Positions 23,666 through 37,900 of a DNA stretch of 64,000 nt are shown here, piece by piece; the first letter of the stretch is position 1, and each line of letters begins with the position of its first letter. The DNA is taken from positions 494,556-558,555 of the forward strand of contig CAXAMN010026362.1 of assembly GCA_963970005.1 (NCBI GenBank), given 5' to 3'. Position numbers and translations under genes: made by a program. The DNA is from Durusdinium trenchii (taxonomy: Eukaryota > Sar > Dinophyceae > Suessiales > Symbiodiniaceae). Below the pieces are notes generated by a model, which had not been told where the DNA came from, did no database searches, and saw only the letters and a list, made by a program, of their open reading frames with translations.

Positions 23666-25399
23666 TTACACAGATTTGTGGGGCTTCAGCTGTGTATTTA
23701 GGCTTGTGTGCCTGGTACAAAACCGGAAACGCGTGGAGACTGGTTGGTGCTTGGCGATATATAAGTGATATGTTTTAGTAAAGAAACCAGTTCAATAGCA
23801 CGATCTCCAAATCTTTCAGAGCACCAGCGCCAAAACCAGTAAGGTCACACGTCACACTGGTCGCACTTGGTCTTCAGCTGAAGCCATGCCCAGTCAGTCC
23901 TTTTCCGCCAAGCGACGCACCACGCGCCTTCGTCTCTTTGGGGCTCCCTCAGCGGTCGCGCTGAGTCAGTCTACAGGTGTACGAGCAGATCCTCGAATTG
24001 GGTCATTTTTCCATGTCCTGGAACGATTGGGCGGTTGGATCAGGGGTTTCTGAAAAGCACTTTTGGTCGGAAAACAAACACAGGTCGAAGCGCCCAGCTT
24101 TTCCCAGCCTTCGCTTTTGGCTTTCGCCTCTGGCGTCCTGTGTTTCAGCTCCGGTCGAAGGATTTCATTTTGCTTACGCTGGACTTGCAGAGAGTAAGTA
24201 GGGTTGTCCTGGCTATTGAGAGTGTGCTGAACGCACTAAACAATGTTGCGCAAGAATGGATCAGGGTTCGACCGCTCCGGATTGCAACCCCATGGGCTCA
24301 GTTAAAACAACGCTAGGCAGCATGGCTTCAATACCAATCACCCCTGCACGGCTTGAGATATATGTCCATGTGACATCTGCGCCGATTCCGATTCCAAGGG
24401 CACGTGGCTACGTTGGACTGGGTCCAGAATCCAGAATCGTATTGTGGCCAAAAACAAAGGCAAAACTCATGGGGGGTTTCCCACAAAAGCCACTTTCACA
24501 CAACCATTGACCAGCTCTGGCGATGCTCCCTACCATTGACCCCCCGTTTCTTCCCACATCATGGGGGTCTGGCTTTCTCTCATGTTCTCTCGCTTCTCAT
24601 CCACAGAATCGTCCGAAAACTCCTACTCCGAAAACCAAAGAAACCACCAGAAGGCCTTCTGCCCTTCCAAATCGCCTCATTCCTCCTCGAAGCCACTGGG
24701 CAGGCATTTGCTTTTGGGCCTAGACTCGTAGACCAAAACCCCGCTCTCGTTCCTGCGGATCGTGTCTGTTGTGGGGTCCTCTTTGGAGCTGGCTTTGCTT
24801 TGGGACTCTTAAGCTCCTGGACGCTTCGGACGCTTCGTGGAGCGCCCGAGACCGGTGGGTTTCGACGGAGGTGGTGCTTGGTGCTTGGTGCCTTTGGTGC
24901 CGTCGACCACACCGGACATCTATGTAGCCTAGTGATTGAGACATGTTGGGACTGAAGGACTGGAGCTTTGAAAACAAACCTCTCCTGAGACATCTGCGGT
25001 GCCTTTGCATTCCTGGCACGAACATTCGAGGATGAGAAGTCCCGTTACTGAGCGTTTCCACGAATGCTGAGTTCCTGGCGCAACAGGAACATCCGCCTTT
25101 TTGGGGCTCCGACCTTGTGGAAACAACAGGGTGGGAAGGATCTTCGATCATGGTTTTGCCAGTTGAACCATCCCCACAAAGAAATTTGTCCAAACAAAGC
25201 GCTTTGGAGAGCTGACCAGCTCTCCACACTCCTTGGACTCGCCAGGTTTTCAACGGTTTTCACTCTGACTGAGAGTGAATCTTCTCGCAGGCTCCTCCTT
25301 GACGTCCTGGTCGAAGGTCATGGTCAGTCAGAACTCTGTGACCAGTTGAAAACTCAGACTTCATCTCCAGCTGTTCCCAATCTCAAACTAAAAGATCGC

Positions 25400-25495
25400 T
25401 ACTAGGTTGGAGGCCATCCCTACTAGGCTGGAGGCCATCCCTGCTAGGTTAGAGGCGATCGCTATCAGGTTGGAGGCCATTGCTCTTAGGTCTTT
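25400..25495. repeat. Family B repeat array
   Basis: Four to five units of the GGTTGGAGGCCATCCCTACT type. Because the period is a multiple of three, it reads through as a seven-residue peptide repeat, which I treat as non-coding. Confidence 0.85.
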
Positions 25496-25916
25496 TTTCT
25501 TCTTCGCTCAATCGCTTGGGGTTCCAACTTGTTGCTTCCTGGATCTTCTCAGCAGCTCGTGCCTGCACCTGCTTAGCTCTTCTCCTGAAGAACAAGGTGA
25601 CCCCAAATCCATTAATCTGTTGAAGGGAGACATCGCAACCACTTACAGAGTGGACTCACTCATAATATAGTTATACATAATTATGTTCATTTGTATTTGC
25701 TTCGTCTACCACGCCGGACCTCCCCAAAGCAAATCATTCCAACAATACATCTGTCCACATCCACATCGCTTTCGGTCCTTGGTTTGATCAGCTCTTGGTA
25801 CTGCTCATTGATCTTCCGCAAGCCCTGCAAAGACCGACGCCGAAACTAACGGCGACTCCATCGGTCTGTCCAATTTGAGTCTGAGAAGAGGAACATTTTT
25901 GGGCATCATCCAGTCG

Positions 25917-28900
25917 TCATTTCGCAGATGCTTGGAGCTCCCAGCCTCCAAGCCTTTCATTGGAAGGCAAAGGTATCGCCTGATCCGCCGTTCCAACGGC
26001 TCGCCGCACGGATCCCCGCCCCTTCGCCCTCCGGCTCGGGCGCCCCGACGAGTACATGGCAGGTGGGTGGAGCCGATCGGGCAACGGGAAGTCCGGGTTG
26101 ATCCGAGCAACTCGGTGCGGCGGGTTCGCGCGCGAAGTCGCGCGCTTCAGAAGGGGGAGAGCGGAATTGGATGGTATGAGCTGTGTCTTCTGGTGTCTGA
26201 AAAGGAAAGAGACCACTCAAAGGCTGAAATCATGAAGAGAAGGTATCAACAACACGCATGACCACTGAAGAACACGTTTTGACCCAAAAGAGTCTGACAA
26301 AGAAAGTATGCAAAAATGGCTGGAAGGTTTTGTGAAGGTGTGGTATTAAGTACCTGATTGTGCATCCATCATTCCATTCCATTAGGTTGGAGGCCATCGC
26401 TAGTAGGTTGGAGGCCATTGCTAGTAGGCTCGAGGTCATTTGGAGGCCATCGCCAGTAGGTTGGATGCCAATTGCTAGTAGGTTGGAGGTCATCGCTAGT
26501 AGGTTGGACATCATGTACTTAATCCTCAATTAGGGGGGTTATTATTTTTCACCATCGCACACGAATCGGATGTCGCGCGCAACCGCACCCTCTCTGGAGC
26601 GCGGCAAGTGTGAACCATAAATGGATGCACCGAATTATTGCACCGGAAGTAGGCCATCCCATGACGACAGAGCACGGCCAGCGCCTTCATCAAAGATGTG
26701 AATCAGCCGGAACCGTTCGTCGTCAGACATCAGAACATCAACGCCATGGAAAATTCCTTTAGGAAGCTCTCGCCCACAGCTCTTGTTCCTCTTAGCGTCG
26801 ACGCCACAAGGGAAAGGCTGACACAAATCAGACGGCTGCAAATGCTTAAGCATCGCACGGAAGGTGGTGATCAAATGCATGTACAAACTGATCGACGCCT
26901 CAAGTTGGGAATGCTTGAAGCCCCTCCACCAAAAAATGCAAGCCAGCTCAACAACCGACACACTGAATTTGTCATCAATGCGCCAATGAAGTTGCATGAA
27001 AAACTCTCTAAAATATTTCCAATCTTCAAGCTCATGGGGCCACTTGTGCGGCACCGGCAAAAATTTGGGAATCTTGGGTTTCCATGCGTAGTTTTCCGCA
27101 ACCGCATTCCATGGCCATAAGGGAAAGCGGTAAAGACAGCTGGCAGGATTGTCAACAACAGGTTGTGCAACTGCAGCAGGTTGTACCGGCTTGTGAACTT
27201 CAAGCGTGTGACTGACAATGACTAGCCATTCTTGCCTGTGAAGGATCGCATTCTCAAGCATTCTCTGGTCTTGTGGATGAATGGCAGAACATTTCACCGC
27301 TTCATCTTTTGCACTACAATCTGCCCGCCTGTTGTTGACGACATCAAGATATGTTGACCCATGCTGCTGAGCCAAGCTCTCCGTCACAAGATGCACCGGC
27401 ACATCTTCAAGAACATGGCTGGGAATCCATTCGACAATGACTGGATGCGAATGTTGACGGCGTCGAACTTGCACAATCTCAAGAATCTCATTCCACCACG
27501 GCCGGTGGGCCCAGTGGTTGGGCACTTCAACGAAAGTGAGTAGATCCTGAAATTGTTCAACAACAGAAAGGCAGTCGGAGCGAATCAGGAGACGGCGGGT
27601 TGCTCTTTTAATAGCACGGACAATCGCGAAGAGTTCGGTAGTGTAGGCACACAATTCCCAATGTCGTACTGGCCCACACTCCAAAACTTCTGCATTCTCA
27701 GCAACAATCGCATACGCTCCTGAAGCAAGCCAGAAATAGGTATTCCACTGCACGGATCCATCAGTCCAAACAATGTCTCTGTACTGTGGATCAAAGAGCT
27801 GGGAGGTCTCACCAGTGGAAGACACCCGGAGGCGCTGCGTCACAACTTCCCTTGGATGTGCATAGAGGCCAAACTGCGCAAAGTTGGCCCCAAACTCATG
27901 ATCTGCTGGTCGTGGAAGGGCACTCGACACCCCCGTGCATTCATGCACGAGATGCTCCCATGATTCCTTGGGGGCGTCACACAGGCGGCATTTGGGGCTG
28001 TCAACCAAACCTGCACGAAACAATCGATCATTCGTGAGCTGACACCCAACCCGTACAGAATCAAAGAAAGCTTTGATGGGAAAGGGAGAATCGAAATGCA
28101 GCTTGGACTTGCGTAGAAAGAGGGAAGACAGGTCAGGATCAAGGATCCCATGACACTTGACAATGTCCTTACGGTTGTTTGAAACAGCTTCGGTATAACA
28201 CTTCTGCTGGGCAAAATATTGCAAGGGTTTGGCAAAATCTTTATGGTTTAAGGCATACAAAGGGATTGGCTCAGACCCACGAAAAGAAACACTCAAATCA
28301 TCAACAAGTTTCAATCCTAGGACGCCAAGACAGTGCTGCAACTGCCACAACAAAGACTCTGCCGGCCATGGTGTGGATGCCTGAAGTGCGCGGCAGACCG
28401 CAATGAAAGAGGAATGCTGGTGTAGGAATCTGACAAAATCCAGGATGGCATTGTATGCTCTTGCCATCCGAGGCTCACATCGATGCGGTTGACCCAATAA
28501 CCCAAGAACAAGCATTCTCGATCTCCAATGTGGGCGATTTGCCCACAGAACATTGACAATCTCATTTTGTGTTTTCCAAATCACATGTTGGGGGATTTTG
28601 GTGATGGCCGCACCATAAGTGACTTGGGGAACCACCTTTGAGCAAATCAACGTGAGCTTGGCTTGTGTGGGAATGGGCAAAGCATCAATATTGCGAATGT
28701 CATCAATGATTTTCCCTGTCTTCTTTTTGTCAAAGTCATAGCTCTTAGACGAGTGGGTATAAATCTTGATGCCCAGAACATCGATAGTGTCAGCAACAGG
28801 AATATTGGGAAAACTCGAATGAGCTTTGGACTTGGATTTCATGTCGGAAACCCACAATTGGCACTTGGCTGGGTTAGACGTCTGACCAACCATGGAATCC

Positions 28901-31900
28901 CAAAAGTTTGTGGCCGTGTATGCCTGGAGCAAATTATCGAGATTGCAAATGGAGGCCCAAAGGTAAGCATCGTCGATAAATGCTTTTGCGGTAACTTGTG
29001 GAATGAGGTTCATGAAGATGGCCCAAACAGCCATGATCAGATTGACGGCAATCAATGAGAATGAGCAACCCTGCGCAACACCGTTGCTTGCAGTAGTGGC
29101 AAGGGGAGAAATCCACCCTCTCAGAGCCAAGTGTCTTTTAAGGTTGGTGTACATCTGGATGAAGAAGTGAACAACCCCACGAGGCGCACCAAAGCCCATC
29201 ATCAAGGCACCGGCAATGGATGGAATGATTCTATCGAAGCACTTAGATTTGTCAAGCTTCAGTCCTACCAGGGTATTGCCGTGGCTCTTGGCCGTATCTA
29301 AATCGAGACGAAGGGTGGTATGAACGGAGGACATCGTCCGGCCCCGGATACCCCCACAGAGGTTACTCGGAATGACATAGCTTTGCCAAGCTTGCAGCTG
29401 ACGGAACCTTAAACCGGTGTAGCCTAGAAGGAGAACCGGAAGCAAGGTAATGAGCCTCTTCTGCATTGGGGAGGGATCACCATTCTTATTTAGTACCATC
29501 TGCTTTGCGATCGTCAAGACCTGAGGGAGATCTGACAAGTTGTTCTCAATTTGGTTGAAGATGGTAGCAATAGGAACAAAGGCAAACCAAGGTAAGATTT
29601 GAAGTTCCTGCGTACGCCAGCCATCAAGGCCTGGCGCTGCATCGGGTTTACGCCTTTTGATTTGCTGGTGAAGGTCAAATGCAGAAATCTTGGGAACACT
29701 TGCTTCTTGAGCAAAATCAGCAACATAAGGCCAAACAACTCGAAGAATCAAATGTGGGTCTTCGTGAAGGACATTTGTTCCAAAAATCTGGTCCCACTGG
29801 TTATTGAATTCCTCAAGTGCATCGAGAGGTTGGTACAAAATGTTGCCAGCCGAATCGGTAATGAGGTTGGGGGGTTCCTCCATAGCTTTGGTCTTAAGAT
29901 GTTTGAAGACATATTTCTTGTCAGCAGCAATGGATGCACGAATGCGATCTTTCCAGGATTGGATACGCTTCTTACGAGCCTCACGCGTGGCTGACAAAAG
30001 AAAATCATTCATCCACTGCAAACACAGAAAGACCTGGCAAACTTGTGGTAGAGTGTCAGTCTGCCAAACATGGGGGCAATTCCAGTTCTTTAGCCACACC
30101 GATGCCCTGCGAATCGACTTCGAAAGTGTGGTTGCATCCTCAAACGACTTGATGGGGCGGGTCAGCCGAATGTAAATCTCTCGAACAAGGTTCAGAGCTT
30201 TGGAGATCCTCTTGAGGCGAAAGGACAAGGCATCCCCAAAATGGGTTTGACCCGGAGAGATACGAGTCTCCTTGAATTTTGGAGGATTGCCCCAAGTGTG
30301 GGGGCCTTTGTCCCAACGTGCTCCATTGGTGAGAAGAACTTGGATCATGTACTGGTTGGCCACAGCCCACTGCTCATCAACCGATTGCGACCGGTCGAAA
30401 CTAGAATGAAAGTGATCAGTCCACACTCGCGTGGCGTTCTCGTGGCACGGACACAGTGGGTCATCTTGGTCAGGACTAGTACACTGTGACAGGTCAAAGG
30501 GAGCAGGTCTAACCAAAGTGTGCCCGACCTGACGAATGGACTCCCAACAAAATGTGGCTCGAATCGGTCGGTGTTGGACTTTGAGGGGAAGAACCTCAAT
30601 TTCCCTGAGGGCCGAAAAGGCCACATGATTGCACAGGATGGCGTCGATTGAAGTGCAGTGGTCCCCTGGACCCGAAAACAGTCCGTCAAGGGAGTATGTG
30701 AGTGGCCTGTAAAGGTCACCGTTCGAATCGGCCGAACACAACGGGTCGAACCAGGAATGGTTATTGATGGCCACAGACAAACTCTTGTAATGCATTGGGT
30801 TCAATTGGAAATCACCACAAATGACAATCGGTATGGGCCCAAACTGAGAGGCACATTCGAGGATGTTGTGGAAAAGCTGATCATTCTCTGCATGAACTTC
30901 GGGGAACTTAGACGCGGCAGTTCGCGCGTATACCGAGAAAACTAACATCTTGGTGTGGGTATTGACCTGAACCCAGACAGCAACGACACGTTTTGTCGCA
31001 AACAGGCAACGGTAAGTCTCGCATGATTGCTGATCGAAGGGGGATGTTGTGTGTTGGGATGCCAAAATGGCTGTCCCCCCCGATCCAGATTTCAACACTC
31101 CATTTGTTTGGAGTATGCCAGGAAGCAACTCACCGGGAAATAAACTCTTTCCTTTGGACTCGACATCCTTCCGAGACGAATTGATATTATTCTTGCCAAT
31201 GCGGGTCTCTTGAAGGCAAAGAATATCGTCATTTGTGGAAAACCAAAAGGTGTTCGTCTTAAGAGAACCAATGTTTGCCGTACACACGGTGAGTTGCTTC
31301 GGATCTGATCCAGGGCCTTCGCCTGGGTAGCCTCTTGTAGCATCAAATTGACATGTGGTCCCTGGTGCAAGAGGACCATATGGAACACGGTGCATGGAGC
31401 TCTCATTTCCCCATGAAAGCATGTGAACATAGTAAATTGGGGGCCCTGAGACATAGAGGATCATTCCCCACCTGGCTTGAGCGAAGTGCAAGGGACGGGC
31501 CCAAGTCACACGAAGATACCACGAAATCCACAAAATCCATGAAATCCAGCAAACAGAAAACCGAAAAGAATGCTCGGCCAGGCAATGAGATCCAAGGTCC
31601 AAGGATAAAGACAGCGTGAAGGACCAGGGCCACACACGCTGCACAAAAGTCCATACATCAGACAGGCGGTAAAGCAAATGACCGAGGCAAAAAGCCATGA
31701 TGAGAGCAGTCGGCCAAAAGATAGCGATCAACCAAAGCAGAAAAGGCAGAGGCCACGGCAGGCACAAGAGAAAGCACAACGAAGAGCCGAAGAAGCGAGG
31801 CAAGATGGGAAGAAAGACAAGGATGCACCCAAGCAGCGAAAACTCAGTACCTGCCCACAGTGTTCAGCACGCCTTTTGGTATTTGCCCGGGGGCGATTCA

Positions 31901-34900
31901 CCAGTTGGCTCCCGTGGCCTTTGATTGGTCGACTGCAGGATCTGACGGAGATGGTCTGCGATCTCATCATAGCGCCGATCCATTTTGTGCTCAAAATTGT
32001 CCTGTTTCTTCTCAAGGACATCAAATTTCTTCTCAAGTGCATCGATTCGAGCAGAATCATTGCTGGACGGATTTGATACGACCTTCACGATGTCCCCTGC
32101 AGGAGTTTTGGCATCTGACTTCTCTCTTGGTTTGGGCTTGTTCGCATGGTTGCGGACTTTCGACTTTGGCGCAACGGGCGAAACCGGCGACAGGAGAATC
32201 TCATGAAGTTGACCGTTGATCTGCACTGTAAATTTTGTTGGCGAAGGAGCGGACTCAAAGCCAAGAGTCCAACAGTGCACTCCAGAGTCGCGAAATGCCC
32301 GCGTAGGAATCGGGGCCTGTTTGGTAGCCTTCTGTACACAATCGACAAGATCAGCAGGCCGGACACCTGCAGGCCAGCCAGCAGCATTGAAAAGGACCCT
32401 CGGAACAGTGGCATAGTTGGCCGGGCATATGCGTTCGTCCTCGGTCATGAACACCTTTCTGGCATCGGCAAGTGCTGAGACCCAAGCACGAACGGCAATA
32501 CCACGCTTGGTGATCTGAAGACCTCCAAATCCAGGCAGGCCAGCAGATGTGGCACAAATCTGGTGAAGGCCAACGCTTGACACGGGCCAGAACCTCGGGA
32601 GGACAGTTGTGTCTGCAGGTTGGGCGTTCCGCTCGACAAAATCACGAACGAAGATAGGTCCATCAACAGCACTCTGAGAGAGAAGTTGTTCGCGACTTTT
32701 GGCCGGTACTTTGACAATGATTTGCAATTGCGTAGCCCCTTCCCCACCTGGAGGGTTGCGAAAGGTCCTAAACCCGTAGAACTGAGCCCCTTCAAAGGAT
32801 TTCGGCCCAAAGACCTCAAGAGCCTTCTCACGAAAGTGCATGAGCGGTGCCTGCTGGATGGCAGTGAACAAGGATTTGTCCGTGCATCGGGAATCAAGTT
32901 CAAGAACGAGCTCGGATACAAGTGGCGTTGTGAAAGAGCAAGTTGGCTTGGCAAGTGAGAATTTCACATCACCTTCGACGAGCAAGAACTGAACGAGTCT
33001 CTTATGGCTTGTCTTAAGTTTGGGATCTTCAAGGACGACCTCGAAAGGACCTTGGATGCGTGCTGCCAAAGGACCATAGGATGAAGAATCACCTGCCGAC
33101 ATCACGACAATGGAAGGGGCAGGAGGTTGGGTCTTCAAAACATCAGCAACACTACCCTTTGGGGCTAAAATGACTCCCCCTCTGTTCTTGGACGCCTGTA
33201 GGCGATGAATCTGCGGCACTGGCTTCTGAGCAGTGTCAACGAACGGATGCACACTTGGCAATTTCAGGTCCTCCCATCTCGAAGCCTGATGCTGGGCTTT
33301 GGCCCACGGGTCATTGACCGTGAGAGGGTCAACTGGGCCAACATTGGCGGTTGGCTGCATCGTAACATCATGTGCATCTGTGGTTCCTGCTGAGAGATAG
33401 TCAGGAGGGCCTGGCTTGTGCAAAATGCGATGCAGGAACGTGTTCCTGACAGCGTAAGCAAGCTTCCGAAGGGAGACGTCCTCAGTACTGTCGGCCCATG
33501 CCGCATTGGCATTGTCTAAGATGGACGTGATGGTCTGACCAAACTGGGATTTGGACAATGCATCGACGAGTGGCATTGCAACTTCAGGAATCGGAATTCG
33601 AAATCGGTCGAAGACACGTTTCACAAGCGACCAGCCACACATGCCTTCTGGGGTGTCGGCATCGTGGACGACATAAGTGACATTTGCAGGGTGGATGGAC
33701 ATGATCCGGCCAAAATACAATGCAATCTCTTGCGGTTCGGCACCTAGTGGCAAGCTGTTGGCAAAAAGCACAAAGAGAGATTGGCCATGAAGAAAAATGT
33801 CACACTGCACACACGAAGAGGAGCAATGAACTCCGTAAACCCCACAAGAGGGGTCTGTGCCCCTGTGATGGACTTGCACGATGCTGACTGCGGATCCCAC
33901 AACAAAGGCGTGACGATCAAGGTGTGCGAAGCATAGATGCGAGCTACATCTAATGCATGGTCGATCTCATCACTGGCAGCCCAAGTTGGCTCGCATCGGA
34001 AATCTTCAAGCCTCCGGTTGAGGTAGTCAAACAGGAAGTGGGGAGTCTCCCCGGAAAAAGCGGTCATGGTTGTTGCCCTTGTCTTTGGATTGACTGCAAG
34101 CGAATGCACATTTGTCGACAGCGGCTGTGCTACTGCTGACGAAAGGTTCGTGGTGGTGCGAGCGAGGTGAGCCAGGAACTTCGTCCTCAGTTGAGTGGCA
34201 AAACGCAGAAAGTTATGATCAATACCGATGGCTCTCCAATCCTCTTGACTGGCTTCAATTGCTAGTTGAAGCGACTGCAGTTTGGTTGGTGTGATCTGGG
34301 AGAGATCAACCGGAATTTGCCATTCCTCATCCGAAATCAAGGTGCTCCAACGACGCAAAAGTGTCCATCCACACATGTTGAAGTGCTGTTCTGGCCAAGT
34401 TTCAGTGACGTTCAGCTTGGACGGCACGACATCGAAAATGCCTGCAAGGATCGTCTGGAGTCTGCTCTGGAGTTCGACAGGGACCTGCACGAATACAATC
34501 TGGATGACATCGGCAAGACGCATGACTTCAACCCCTGACCAATGGTTGTCGACCAATACAGGCAAAATCGAAATGGTGTTGTTCGGAAATCCAAGGGAAG
34601 TGCCATCAGAGAGAGTCAAATGGTTGACCCTGCTATCCCAGAACACCGGATCAAGGAAGGCGATGTTGGGGGTCATCCAATTAAGGCTGGCAATGTGGAA
34701 CCATGCTTCATCAGTGGCTAACCAACCCTCTGTGTTGCAGGCAAACTCGCATCGGTCAGCGAACATTGCACCTGGCAGCAAGACCTGTCTCTTTTTGCAA
34801 ATGTCATGGACACCCCCGGCTCGAATGCACTGAGGAGGGACAAGGAAGATGTCACCATCCTGCGGTTGGCAAGGTACCTGAATGGGGAGGCCATTGTGCA

Positions 34901-37900
34901 AAGTGCCTGAGGGCCAGCTTTCACGTGCCTCTGTGACAACAAAGGCTGAGGTCCCATCTGGATTGGGCGACTCTTGCAAGACACATTTCCCAGCATGATG
35001 CATGGTGTCACTGTTCTTGACGATGAACCCTTTGATGCCCTGCCTCCAGCGAAAGTTCTGGTGCAAAGAGATGATGACAATCTTGGCTGGCGGAATCAGA
35101 ACCTCGAAAGCAGTACGAAGGCGTGCTGGGAATTGACTCTCATGACCATCAAATGGAGTAAAGGCCCACATGTTTCTTTCAGCCCAAATGATGAACGTGC
35201 TGCTTGGTGCAAGAGTGATGCAGTTCAAGTTCTCAAGGGCTTCAATGACTTGCATGAATCGCAGTTCTTCAATGCTCAAAGGCTTACACAAAGCTTGCGT
35301 GACTTGCGGACATAGCTGATCTGCACGTGGAGTTGGAATGACAGGTGATGGGCCAACATGGCTCGAACAACCGTCCCATGCCTGCACAGTACACAATTGA
35401 TACCCCCCAAGATAGAGCTCGAACTCTTGCGTCTGTTCGATGAAAGGCAAAGCAAGACCAACTGGAGTTGGGTGCAACGAAACATGCTCAACACGAATCT
35501 GCATCATTTGGTGGAACTGCAAACGAAAGAGCATGGCAGCAAGCTCGCGAAAGCTCATATGTGCACCGATCTCGATCGGGAACTTCTCATCAAGGAAGAT
35601 GACCTGGGCATTCGGTGCGAGCACGTGAAAGATTGGCTTAGGCAACGAATGCACAAATTGCACAATATTGCGAATCCACACATGGTCGGCAGTGACCTCA
35701 AGAACAGTTGTATCTGCATGAATCCTGCTTAGCCAGCACTTGCGAAGGGTCTCCTGAATCGGAATCTGCAGGCTAGTGGTCGATGCAAGCGTGACCAGGA
35801 AACACAAGAGAGCCTGAGGGACACTCACGGCATTCCCGATTTGCTGGAAGGCTTTTGCAACATCAAGAGGGAAAGCAAGATTGGTGACAGTGCCGAACAG
35901 TGCAATGAAACGGACTGGGTCAAGAAACACGAACTGATTGTTGTCTTCCGTGATGCTTGCAAAAATCCCTCGCCTTTCCAAGTGATTGCGATCAAGGCAG
36001 TGCTGTTGTGTGTAGGACGAACAGAGGGTGGCAAGTGGATCACTTGGGGAGGGAATTCGGGCACGAACAACCTGCAGAGTTGATTCGGCGGACTGAACCC
36101 TGGACCTTTTGGCTGGCGGCAACAACTGAAGATCACCATACGTTCGCATGTGCTCTGGTGATAAACGAAGCTGCTGCATGACTTGTTGGGGCAAAGAGAA
36201 GTGATAGCGGGAGTCATTCCATGGAATGATGGGTGGCACCATCAACCTGAACAAATTGTCAACGGCAGTGGCTTGGACATCATGTCGGACCCAGACCGAA
36301 AACCATCGGTTCCTGTGGTGATTGGCAAGGAGATGGTAAGGAATGATCTGTTCCCATACTTGCTTGTACCCTAGATGGTTCATGAGAGCTCCAAACACGG
36401 GAAAGTGGTGATGTGACTTGATCGCATCAGCGCACTCAAACATGGCCGCATTGGGCTGACTTGCAAAGAGAAGCTCAATTGCATCTACAAGAGCCATGCC
36501 GTGGATGGAGTCAAAACCTCCACCCTTGCCGCCAAGTGACCAGGATATGCACGGGGGCGAAATCGTGGCCAGCATGTTGAAGGGCATACGAATGGCATGA
36601 AGCGCAGTCATGTCAGCTATGGCAGCCTCGACGATGATCTTTCGCTTGATAGCAAAGTCTGCACTCGGTACCAATGGGGCTTTGTCAATATTGGTTCCAT
36701 GATTGAGGCTACACGTGCGAGTCACATGTGGCTCCCAATCAATGAAAACTTGACGGTCAATGACAAACCCGGCATTGGAGTCTTGCAGCCACTCTGCAGC
36801 TTGTGCCCAGCCTCCGTATCCTCCAGCAAACATGTGACAAATCGCCCAATGTAGTTCAGGTGCCATGGTTGGAACATGAACCACAGAAACACCAGGATGA
36901 AATTCAAGCGTTGTCATTCCCACATCCGCAGTCTTCACAATACCAGCACAAAGGATGCGCTCGCCTCCACAAAGTAGGGGATACCTGTGGTCCAATCCTG
37001 AAATGCGAATCTTGGCAGTTTTGCGATCTTCTTGAAGCCAGTCAAGGCCAACGCGTGGCAGAAAACGGCAGAGGAAGCCATCAATCCAGTCTCGGGAGAT
37101 GGAAATGATCTCAACTGCTACCACCTTGCGAGATCCAATGTCCCACGCATAAGTATCTTCTCCAAACTTGTCGAAGACACCTTGCAGCTTGCGATCAAGA
37201 TCCGGGTCTCGCAGAGACGGACCCCAAGCGAAAGCAGCCATGGAACTAACTACCAAAGGACGCGGGATGAACCAACGGTCAGTAGAACCGGGTGGGCGCG
37301 AGGAGTCGTGCCCTTGTTAGACACTGGACTCCGCTATGCGCGGCCACCCAGTCCTGGGGCCCGTGAACTCCCTGAGGCCTAGGCCTTGGAGCCAGACGCC
37401 TATTAGGGGGGTTATTAATCAAGTATTAGCTACGTACTTCATGGATGCTCTCCAGCATTGTGCGGTCTATGGGATCTGGATACTCTCAGGCTTCTGCCAG
37501 TGACATCTGCATACTTCTTCAGCTGTGACGCGGTCGTTTCACAGGTCGCGCGCACCGTTGGCACGCGGCCTCGCGCGACACACTCTGAGCTTGGGTGAAA
37601 GCAGCTCACGACAGGGCTGGGGTGGATGTTTGACACAGCACCACACCATTTAACTTTGGACATGGGGGCAAAGAACATGTGCAAATTCCAAAGTCTTTCT
37701 GTTTCAATTGAATTCACTCTTGATCCCTTGGTGGCACCACCCTGCTCGCATCGCGTCATCCGGTGCGTCCAGCGATCCTCCACAGCCAATCTCCAGGATC
37801 ACGAGTCTCATCATCTTGCCGCGGGACACGCGCGAGGTCCTGGCAGCGTCGAGTTTGGCCTCCCTTTTTTCGGTTTCCGTTTCGCTACCTGTTTTCCAAA

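Larger units (their letters stand above)
20920..25400. other. Stretch without an assigned gene
   Basis: Contains scattered short open GC-rich blocks, for example a minus-strand one at 21888-22050 ending in a Pro/Asn/Ser-rich tail. It also contains the repeat blocks listed separately. No recognisable domain was found on either strand. Confidence 0.45.
26545..37401 (-). mobile_element. Full-length non-LTR retrotransposon (LINE) with DNA methyltransferase
   Basis: An element of 10,857 bp bounded by a perfect 16-bp target-site duplication. It reads on the minus strand: a 5' UTR of about 160 nt, three long ORFs (methyltransferase ORF, middle ORF, endonuclease-RT-RNase H ORF), then a 3' UTR of about 90 nt ending GGTGAAAAA, a five-A tail. 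The perfect duplication, open frames and A tail mark target-primed reverse transcription and a recent insertion. It is inserted in the sense direction into an intron of the SIR2-like gene. No 21-nt host repeats occur inside it. Confidence 0.93.

Noticed and set aside
24404..24955. 183-residue plus-strand open frame
   Set aside because: Both strands are open in this GC-rich stretch, codon bias is ambiguous and no motif was seen.
25407..25670. Heptapeptide-repeat protein (LEAIPTR-like units)
   Set aside because: It is the family-B repeat read in frame; the 21-nt period gives seven-residue repeats on any open frame, and the same repeats lie in introns elsewhere.
25957..26160. Alternative frame of the last SIR2-like exon (ending GSGDTFAFQ)
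   Set aside because: Also GC3-rich, but the overlapping frame with VARINPDFPLP joins the upstream exon in phase and continues the SIR2-like motif order.
33744..33978. Canonical -1 slippery heptamer in the LINE ORF overlap
   Set aside because: TTT TTC and C TTT TTG occur but neither fits X XXY YYZ, and no pseudoknot was evident by eye.
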